From positions 1 through 15,774 of the forward strand of contig JBILVQ010000052.1 of NCBI GenBank assembly GCA_044370375.1: a stretch of DNA of 15,774 bases. Direction: 5' to 3'. Made by a program: the position numbers and the translations under genes. The stretch's first letter is position 1. Each line of letters opens with the position of its first letter. The notes below the pieces were generated by a model. That model did no database searches, was not told where the DNA came from, and was given only the letters and a program-made list of their open reading frames with translations. The stretch comes from JBILVQ01 sp044370375 (GTDB lineage Bacteria > Bacteroidota > Bacteroidia > UBA4408). Shown piece after piece: positions 7,897 through 13,989 of the stretch.

Positions 7897-10185
7897 CTAA
7901 TTGGTAATTATTTCATCCAACATCAACCATCTTTTCTTTCCTAGCGTACCCTCTCTTTTTGGTTGGTAAATATTCAACCGCAAATATCTTGCACTTGGTT
8001 TGCTCAACTGAAATCTGGCCGATTCTCTTTTTGTAGGTTTCGAAATGCTTACCCCCATTAAAGGTTTGAAAAATTTGATGCCGTCTGCACTATACTCCAA
8101 CTGAATAGAGTCAGGAGCAAAGACATTTACTTTTGGGTCATGCAAATAACTAATAACAACATTCGACAAAACTTTTTCTACACCTAAATCTACCTTGATT
8201 TGAACCATGCTTGTATCCCAACCCAGCCAGCCATCATTGATTCTTGGTTTGAAGTTTCCGTTTGTTCCATCCGTCAATACAAATAACCCCTTGTCGCGAT
8301 TAACTTTGGCCGGATAGGGTTGCACATCTATCTGCGCAGAAGAGGCAGCATTCACCAAATACATTTGCTGAAAAATTTTTCCCGCAGGTCTTCCATTTTC
8401 ATCTCCAACATAGACTTTTACCTCGCTTGGTGAGTAGAATTTCAAAGGACTGCTGATAAGTTCAGGTTTGGCTTTGTTAATGATTCCATAAATCTTGTAG
8501 TTGAAACCGGTAACTTCCGTCATTATTGAGCTAAAACTTACTTTAATGCTTCCGGGCTCTTCTCCTTTTTCATTTCTTTCATTCACCTGAAACATCGCTT
8601 TGCTGTAACCAATGTTTTTGGTTTGTAGGTAGCCTGCATGGATTAAAAACCTACGTATAAATTCTCCTGTTTGTGCACCTGTTGCTTTTCCCCATAACAC
8701 TTCTGCAAGTGCAGGCAAACGCGGCAGAACAATATTGATCAATTGTTCTTCATCCAGGATATATTCTGTCCAAACATTGGCCTGTGCTCCCATGATAAAT
8801 TTTGCTTCTTCTTTACTTAAAGCAACTGGAATGGGCTCATAGGCATATACTTTTTCGATGGGCGTATAGCCGCCAATGGCAAGGGGTTCCAGTTGCGGGT
8901 TTCCTTGGTAGTGATCAAAATAGCAATGCGATCCGGGTGTCATCACTACCTTTTGTTGTTGCTTTGCGGCCGCAATGCCTCCGCTTTCTCCACGCCAGCT
9001 CATAATGGCAGCACCAGGCGTGGGGCCGCCATCCAGAATTTCATCCCATCCAATTATTTTTTTTCCTTTTTCTTCAACGTGTTTTTTTATTTGCGTAATA
9101 AACCAACGTTGCAATTCTTCTTCATTTTTTAATCCATGGGCTTTCAGGTTGTTCTGACAATTTCCGCATTCGTGCCAACGCGTTTTTGGGCATTCGTCAC
9201 CGCCAATGTGAATATATTCTCCGGGAAACAGGCTACATACTTCATCTAGTACATTGTACAAAAAATCGAAACTTTCTTTTTTCGTGCAAAACACATCGTC
9301 AAATACGCCCCAGCCTTTTTCAGTTTTAAAGTCTTTTGGAAAACAAGCCAATTCAGGATACGAAGCCAGCGCGGCCATCGCGTGTCCCGGCATCTCAATT
9401 TCAGGAACCACAGTGATGTGCAGTTTTTTTGCATAAGCAACTACTTCCTGTATTTCTTTTTGTGTATAGTATCCACCATAAACTATTGTGTCGAATTTTT
9501 GATCATCATAAGGACCCACCATGCTTCCTGCTCGGTATGCTCCCTGCACCATTAATTTCGGATACTTTTTTATTTCTATGCGCCAACCCTGATCATCCGT
9601 GAGGTGCCAGTGAAAGGTGTTGAGCTTGTAGCCCGCCATAAGATCGAGCATTTTTTTTACCGTGTTCACCCCAAAAAAATGACGGCTAACATCCAAATGC
9701 ATTCCCCTCCACGCAAACCGTGGAGCATCTTCTATGACGCATTTGGGAATGGCTCCTGTTCCATTTTTGTTTCCTTCATAAATTAATTGCATCAAGGTTT
9801 GCAGTCCGTAAAAAATTCCTGATCCTTTTCCTGTTAATACAATGCTTTCATCAATTTTTAACCGATAACCGTTTTCTTTTATTTCCGAATCGTTGCTTAA
9901 CCGAATCTCGAAAAAAGCTTTCATTTTGTTGCGCGGATCTTTTGCTTTCCAGTTCGTGTTTTTGTATTCTTTTGATGCCTCTTTGAACCATTCAAAATCA
10001 GGGTTAAAAACACTGTCCTGAATCAAGTAAAAGGCCTCCGCCGGTATCACCAAATTGCCTCCTTTTAAATCCAATTGTTGAGGATATGGGATAAGGGCTG
10101 GTTTGTTTTGGGCATTCGTTTTCTGAACACCCATTAGCAAAATGGTTATAAAGAAAGGGATGGCGTATTGTAGGATGGAATTCAT
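7897..10185 (-). CDS. Glycoside hydrolase family 20 beta-N-acetylhexosaminidase, exported
   Basis: This 762-residue enzyme should remove terminal beta-GlcNAc or beta-GalNAc residues by substrate-assisted catalysis. A signal peptide with the hydrophobic core AIPFFITILLMGV ends at about KTNA|QN (residue 25). An alpha/beta GH20b N-terminal domain covers about 28-150. The catalytic TIM barrel begins at RFAWRGMHLDVSRHF (156-170), continues through NTFHWHLTDDQGWRIEIKKYP, and carries the catalytic pair Asp330-Glu331 in YIHIGGDECP. Barrel tryptophans occur in IIGWDE and IMSWRGE. The last 250 residues hold a chitobiase-type C-terminal segment and a F5/8-C-like carbohydrate-binding domain (around INDGWLGWDTSMVQIKVDLG, then LEYSADGIKFFKP). 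Length and domain order are normal for Bacteroidota periplasmic or surface enzymes. There is no lipobox Cys and no T9SS tail, so periplasmic location is likely. The start overlaps the transporter stop as ATGA. Confidence 0.96.
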   Translation of the reverse strand: MNSILQYAIPFFITILLMGVQKTNAQNKPALIPYPQQLDLKGGNLVIPAEAFYLIQDSVFNPDFEWFKEASKEYKNTNWKAKDPRNKMKAFFEIRLSNDSEIKENGYRLKIDESIVLTGKGSGIFYGLQTLMQLIYEGNKNGTGAIPKCVIEDAPRFAWRGMHLDVSRHFFGVNTVKKMLDLMAGYKLNTFHWHLTDDQGWRIEIKKYPKLMVQGAYRAGSMVGPYDDQKFDTIVYGGYYTQKEIQEVVAYAKKLHITVVPEIEMPGHAMAALASYPELACFPKDFKTEKGWGVFDDVFCTKKESFDFLYNVLDEVCSLFPGEYIHIGGDECPKTRWHECGNCQNNLKAHGLKNEEELQRWFITQIKKHVEEKGKKIIGWDEILDGGPTPGAAIMSWRGESGGIAAAKQQQKVVMTPGSHCYFDHYQGNPQLEPLAIGGYTPIEKVYAYEPIPVALSKEEAKFIMGAQANVWTEYILDEEQLINIVLPRLPALAEVLWGKATGAQTGEFIRRFLIHAGYLQTKNIGYSKAMFQVNERNEKGEEPGSIKVSFSSIMTEVTGFNYKIYGIINKAKPELISSPLKFYSPSEVKVYVGDENGRPAGKIFQQMYLVNAASSAQIDVQPYPAKVNRDKGLFVLTDGTNGNFKPRINDGWLGWDTSMVQIKVDLGVEKVLSNVVISYLHDPKVNVFAPDSIQLEYSADGIKFFKPLMGVSISKPTKRESARFQLSKPSARYLRLNIYQPKREGTLGKKRWLMLDEIITN

Positions 10186-11540
10186 TTTTCAGGAAATATA
10201 GACCTTAACTTTATTCCGTACCAGGCAAGGTATAAATAGCCAATGGCCGGAATAAAGTAAGAGATTCTTAAGTTGAAATGATCAGCAATTAATCCTTGTA
10301 TCGGTGGTAAAAGTGCGCCTCCCAAAATGGCCATCACCAACAAGGAGGAGCCCGTTGAAGTGTAATCTCCCAATCCCTTGATGGCTGATGTAAAGATTAC
10401 AGGCCACATCACCGCATTGAACAAGCCCACCGAAACAACCGTAAACAATGCAAAGCTTCCCTCGGTTGTAGCACCTGTTAACAAGAGGACAAAAGAACTC
10501 AATGAGTAATACAATAACATTTTAGAACTGCTTCTTCCTGCTGCAAGGGTTATCAAGGATGACAGAATAATGTAAGCGGTGTAAGGGAGTAAGGTTTGAA
10601 TTTCAAATGATTTCCATTTAAAAACCAACAGCAACAATACAAAAGTTGCCAAGGGCAAAAACAAGGTGAGAAGTATTTCCATGCTTTTGTTTTTGCTGAA
10701 CAAAAGCGCAGAGCCTGTAAATCTGCCAATCATCAGCGATCCCCAATACAAGGATACAAATACCGTGGCTTCTTGTCCGTTCAATCCCATTATTTCGGGT
10801 AGTTCAGCAAAGCCGGTCAAGAAACTGCCGATGGATACTTCGCTGCCAACGTAAAAAAAGATGGCAAGGATGCCATATTTTAATTGTGGAAAATCACCGA
10901 TTTTTATTTTGTTACTTTTTTCCTGATTGACAAAGACCGGAAGGGGCGCCCATTTAAAAAGCACCATCAGCAAAACAAAGCAAAGACTAAAAAACAGGTA
11001 GGGCATTTTTACATCCTCCAAGCTCATGTCGGTTTGAGATAGTATTAAAGCTCCACCAATAATGGGCGCTAGCGTGGTGCCCAGCGAGTTCATGGCTTGG
11101 GCAAGATTCAGTCGTTGAGGCGCGGTTTCTTCAGCACCAATGATGGCAACAAAGGGGTTGCTGGCTATTTGTAAAAGGGTAAAACCCATTGCCAAAATCA
11201 TTAAGGCAAAAAGGAATAGTGGAAAGGATGCAAATTCTGCAGCAGGAAAGAAAAGTGTTGTGCCGCTGCCCGAAATTAGTAAGCCTAGTAAAATTCCGTT
11301 TTTATATCCCATTCTGTTGATAGGATCGCCCGATCTTTGTGAAATGAAATAGTAAAGCAGTGAACCAAGGAAGTAGGCTCCGAAAAATGAAAATTGCACC
11401 AGCGATGATTCAAAAAAACTTAGTTCAAATGTTTTTTTAAAATATGGAATTAATATGTCATTCAAACAGGTAATAAATCCCCAAGCAAAGAACAGCAGCG
11501 TTAGCAGTGGAAAAGAAATTGGGTTTGTTTTTTCTTTCAT
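10182..11540 (-). CDS. Sugar MFS transporter, FucP/GluP/NagP type
   Basis: This 452-residue inner-membrane porter belongs to the fucose/glucose-galactose/GlcNAc:H+ symporter family. Family landmarks are the first helix with FFAWGFITCLNDIL, the loop-helix segment LQIASNPFVAIIGAEE, then QAMNSLGTTLAPIIGG, GRFTGSALL, and late-helix stretches NAVMWPVIF and GGALLPPIQGLIAD. About 14 hydrophobic stretches are visible instead of 12. The extra two (around YTAYIILSSLITLAAG and LLYYSLSSFVLLLTG) lie between the usual helices 8 and 10, an expansion I recall in other Bacteroidota members. Because it is coupled to the GH20 gene by an ATGA overlap, N-acetylglucosamine or another hexosamine is the most likely substrate, a NagP-like role. 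It starts 2 bases after the GT4 stop. Substrate assignment is inference from context. Confidence 0.93.
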   Translation of the reverse strand: MKEKTNPISFPLLTLLFFAWGFITCLNDILIPYFKKTFELSFFESSLVQFSFFGAYFLGSLLYYFISQRSGDPINRMGYKNGILLGLLISGSGTTLFFPAAEFASFPLFLFALMILAMGFTLLQIASNPFVAIIGAEETAPQRLNLAQAMNSLGTTLAPIIGGALILSQTDMSLEDVKMPYLFFSLCFVLLMVLFKWAPLPVFVNQEKSNKIKIGDFPQLKYGILAIFFYVGSEVSIGSFLTGFAELPEIMGLNGQEATVFVSLYWGSLMIGRFTGSALLFSKNKSMEILLTLFLPLATFVLLLLVFKWKSFEIQTLLPYTAYIILSSLITLAAGRSSSKMLLYYSLSSFVLLLTGATTEGSFALFTVVSVGLFNAVMWPVIFTSAIKGLGDYTSTGSSLLVMAILGGALLPPIQGLIADHFNLRISYFIPAIGYLYLAWYGIKLRSIFPEK

Positions 11541-11542
11541 GT

Positions 11543-12598
11543 TTATTTTTTGAATTCGGCTATGATCTCATAAAAGGTATTGCACCAGGTTTCAGGTGTT
11601 ATTTTTTTTGCCATTTCACAGCTTTTTCGTCCCATGGAAACCAACGCCTCCTGATTGCTTTTCATCATCTTTTCCATGGCAAGTTGCAATGCATTTTCAT
11701 CGTTTTCCTTTAGCATAAATCCATTTTTGCTGTCTTCAACAAAAGCACCTGCAGCACCCACTGCTTCTGTGGTGATGATGGGAAAGCCTGCGGCAGCCAT
11801 TTCGTGAACTACAACACCCCATGGTTCAAACACCGATGGCAACACAAACACACCACAATCTTTCATGAATCTACCCATGTCTGCCGGTTGTATAAACCCG
11901 AAATGTTGAATCCCTTCTGCCTGCAAAGGCGGAATGCTGCCAACACCCAAACACCATAACTCCCAATCACTGCCGGTATTTTTTTTTGCCTTCAAAAATG
12001 CACTCCACAAAAGGTTTATTCCTTTTTCGGGAACATATCTTCCGATGAAGAGAAATCTTTTTGGAAATTCCTTTTCTTTTATGGCCTTGTATTTTTCTCC
12101 CTCAGCTGTAAAGTAATCATAGTCGCAACAATAGGCACCCAACTTAATTTGGCTATCATCGTAGCCAAGTTTTTTTGCATACCCTTTTTGCTGCAAACCC
12201 GGCACGAAACAATGCGAAAACATTCTTTTAAAATAGAAGGGTGAAATCAATCTTGCTACTTGTTGTTTGGCATTGCCCGACCACCAATTGTCGAATCCAC
12301 CCAATGTAGGTATTTTGCCTTTAAAGTATTTACATATTTTTAAGTAGGGAGGAAAAATCCAACCTCCGCAATGAATGATGTCGGGGTTTATTTTTTTCGC
12401 CAGTTCAATAAGGGCTGCCTCTGTATATTCTTCTCTTTGATAAAAATGAGCCCCGAAGTCGGTGGAAAATTGAAACGGTGCATCTTTATTTATTTGCTTT
12501 CTAAAGACATGTACTTCTGCCTTTTTTACCTTTACCATGTGTTTCAGGCAAGCTACCGTATAGCCTGCCAACTCTTCATACAAAACCAATAAAACCAT
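11543..12598 (-). CDS. Glycosyltransferase family 4 (GT-B fold)
   Basis: The 351-residue protein has the two Rossmann-like halves of a GT4 retaining glycosyltransferase. The N-terminal acceptor half includes NPDIIHCGGWIFPP and PTLGGFDNWW. The C-terminal nucleotide-sugar half starts near residue 180 with RFLFIGRYVPEKGINLL, whose Arg187 and Lys192 are the usual diphosphate ligands. It contains the EX7E signature EPWGVVVHE at 258-266 followed by MAAAGFPIITTEAVGAA. There is no signal peptide or membrane segment, so it should be cytoplasmic or membrane-peripheral. It is the first gene of the operon with the transporter, hexosaminidase and aminotransferase, the only operon member pointing to glycan synthesis. 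Donor and acceptor cannot be told from the sequence. The ATG at 12598 is the first usable start; upstream is a 161-bp region shared with the divergent nth gene. Confidence 0.93.
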   Translation of the reverse strand: MVLLVLYEELAGYTVACLKHMVKVKKAEVHVFRKQINKDAPFQFSTDFGAHFYQREEYTEAALIELAKKINPDIIHCGGWIFPPYLKICKYFKGKIPTLGGFDNWWSGNAKQQVARLISPFYFKRMFSHCFVPGLQQKGYAKKLGYDDSQIKLGAYCCDYDYFTAEGEKYKAIKEKEFPKRFLFIGRYVPEKGINLLWSAFLKAKKNTGSDWELWCLGVGSIPPLQAEGIQHFGFIQPADMGRFMKDCGVFVLPSVFEPWGVVVHEMAAAGFPIITTEAVGAAGAFVEDSKNGFMLKENDENALQLAMEKMMKSNQEALVSMGRKSCEMAKKITPETWCNTFYEIIAEFKK

Positions 12599-12618
12599 TG
12601 TGCGTAAAATCTTATGCG

Positions 12619-12626
12619 CAAAGTAA
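12619..12626 (-). promoter_or_regulatory. Possible -7 element (TTACTTTG, one mismatch) for the four-gene operon
   Basis: On the minus strand TTACTTTG differs from TAnnTTTG at one of the six fixed positions. It sits 20 bases before the GT4 ATG, close to the distance of the other elements in this window. No -33 TTG is seen at a proper distance. The rest of the 12599-12759 intergenic region is pyrimidine-rich on the plus strand, and I see no clear promoter for nth in it. Confidence 0.28.
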
Positions 12627-12759
12627 AGAAATTAACTTTCTTTTCACCCATTGCTGCAAAGGTTCTTCCTTTATGGATAGTACAATTTGATTTTCTTCGC
12701 TTTGTTTCGTCTTTGGGGTTTCTTTTTCTGCCTTTTTTTAATCAATTTCGCCCACCATC

Positions 12760-13425
12760 ATGGCAGTCAAATTAACCATCGACCAGCGTTACGAAAAAGT
12801 GCTGGCCTACTTTGAAGAGCATTATCCCAAGGCAGAAACCGAATTAATTTACGATTCTCCCTTTGGCTTGCTGGTGGCGGTGGTCTTATCCGCCCAGTGT
12901 ACCGATAAAAGGGTGAACCTGGTAACCCCTGCGCTGTTAAGGGCTTTTCCGGATCCTTATGCTATGGCCAAGGCCGATGCTGAAAGCATTTTTCCCTTTA
13001 TCCGATCTGTTTCTTATCCCAACAACAAAGCGAAACACTTGGCCGGTCTGGCAAGAATGCTGGTCAATGATTTTGGAGCTGAGGTACCTGAAGCCCGTGC
13101 CGACCTAGAAAAATTGCCCGGTGTGGGCCGAAAAACGGCCAATGTAATTGCTTCTGTAATTTTCGACCAGCCCGCCATGGCCGTGGATACCCATGTTTTC
13201 AGGGTTTCTAGAAGGATTGGACTCACCCGTGGGGCAAAGAATCCCAGGCAGGCCGAGGATCAACTCATGAAACGCATCCCTTCTGCCTTGGTTTCAAGAG
13301 CGCATCACTGGCTCATTTTGCATGGTCGTTATGTTTGTACAGCCCGCAGTCCTAAGTGCGGAGAATGCTCGCTCAAGGAATGGTGTAAGTTTTATGAAAC
13401 ATCACAAAAGATAAATCGAAAGTAA
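12760..13425 (+). CDS. nth: Endonuclease III, DNA glycosylase/AP lyase
   Basis: This 221-residue enzyme removes oxidised pyrimidines from DNA and cleaves the abasic site in base-excision repair. The helix-hairpin-helix motif LPGVGRKTANV (119-129) contains the catalytic Lys125. VDTHVFRVSRR supplies the catalytic Asp143. A C-terminal 4Fe-4S cluster motif has Cys193, Cys200, Cys203 and Cys209 in the canonical C-x6-C-x2-C-x5-C spacing. AVVLSAQCTDKRVN is the family's conserved N-terminal helix. Length is close to the 211 residues of the E. coli enzyme. It stands alone, divergent from the GT4 operon and converging on the DUF486 gene, with only 49 bases between stops and no obvious hairpin terminator there. 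The ATG at 12760 gives the expected family N-terminus. Confidence 0.97.
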   Translation: MAVKLTIDQRYEKVLAYFEEHYPKAETELIYDSPFGLLVAVVLSAQCTDKRVNLVTPALLRAFPDPYAMAKADAESIFPFIRSVSYPNNKAKHLAGLARMLVNDFGAEVPEARADLEKLPGVGRKTANVIASVIFDQPAMAVDTHVFRVSRRIGLTRGAKNPRQAEDQLMKRIPSALVSRAHHWLILHGRYVCTARSPKCGECSLKEWCKFYETSQKINRK

Positions 13426-13474
13426 TCCCCCTTTGGTCGAACCTCTTGCCTGGAACAAACCTTTAGCACAACCC

Positions 13475-13804
13475 TTACCATTTTTTAAAGATGATGTAAG
13501 CCGCAGCCACCAAAAGTACAAAGCCCACCAGGTGATTCCATTTCAAGCCTTCGCCAAGGTAAAAAACGGCAAATACCGTAAATACGAGCAAACTAATTAC
13601 CTCTTGAAGGGTCTTTAGTTCAAAGGCACTAAAGGTATAGCTGCCAATACGATTGGCCGGAACCTGAAAACAATATTCAACAAAGGCAATCAGCCAACTA
13701 ATTAAAATCACCTTCCAAAGGGCCACTTCTTTAAACTTCAGATGACCATACCAAGCAAAGGTCATAAATACGTTGGATAGGGTTAATAGCACTATCGTTT
13801 TCAT
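13475..13804 (-). CDS. DUF486 small membrane protein, DMT-superfamily related
   Basis: The 109-residue product matches the DUF486 family (PF04342), small proteins with about four transmembrane helices related to drug/metabolite transporters. Hydrophobic segments are seen at about 3-19, 29-47, 66-83 and 89-106. The family signature lies between helices 2 and 3: Phe/Tyr-rich VEYCFQVPANRIGSY, then FSAFELKTLQEVISL. The family has no established substrate; like other four-helix DMT proteins it may work as a dimer. The ATG at 13804 follows a good -7 promoter element by 18 bases. It stands alone, converging with nth and divergent from the tyrosine autokinase gene. Confidence 0.93.
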   Translation of the reverse strand: MKTIVLLTLSNVFMTFAWYGHLKFKEVALWKVILISWLIAFVEYCFQVPANRIGSYTFSAFELKTLQEVISLLVFTVFAVFYLGEGLKWNHLVGFVLLVAAAYIIFKKW

Positions 13805-13822
13805 TCAAATTTGATTAAAAGA

Positions 13823-13830
13823 CAAAGATA
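13823..13830 (-). promoter_or_regulatory. Candidate -7 promoter element (TATCTTTG, minus strand) for the DUF486 gene
   Basis: On the minus strand TATCTTTG is a full match to TAnnTTTG, ending 18 bases before the ATG at 13804. No -33 TTG is seen at the usual distance. It shares a 185-bp intergenic region with the divergent promoter of the tyrosine autokinase gene. Confidence 0.48.
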
Positions 13831-13892
13831 TTGTTTGATTTTTTGAATGCTTTAGGCCCGATGAAGCCGTTTTTTAGAAAAATCCCCTGATT

Positions 13893-13931
13893 CCTTCAAG
13901 GTTCTTTGGCTAATCAAAAATGGCCTGAAGG
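13893..13931. repeat. Imperfect inverted repeat upstream of the tyrosine autokinase promoter
   Basis: CCTTCAAGG at 13893-13901 can pair with CCTGAAGG at 13924-13931, giving 8 bp with one bulged A and a 22-base spacer. It ends 9 bases before the -33 element of the rightward promoter. This could be an operator half-site pair, but repeats of this size also arise by chance. Confidence 0.3.
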
Positions 13932-13940
13932 CAAAAATTC

Positions 13941-13969
13941 TTGATTTATCGGCCTATTTTGTATATTTG
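13941..13969 (+). promoter_or_regulatory. Bacteroidota-type promoter of the tyrosine autokinase gene
   Basis: TTG at 13941-13943 and TATATTTG at 13962-13969 are separated by 18 bases, matching the TTG-N17-23-TAnnTTTG pattern of Bacteroidota promoters. The -7 element ends 20 bases before the GTG start at 13990, implying a short leader. This is the best promoter match in the window. Confidence 0.62.
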
Positions 13970-13989
13970 CGCGTTCTAACAAGCCGCTC

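Noticed and set aside
10470..10680. Two extra hydrophobic stretches in the sugar transporter suggesting a novel fusion
   Set aside because: The insertion keeps the frame and flanking motifs, and similar longer members of this MFS family are, as far as I recall, common in Bacteroidota.
13426..13474. Short gap between converging nth and DUF486 genes examined for a shared terminator
   Set aside because: No stem longer than about 3 bp followed by a T run could be found.
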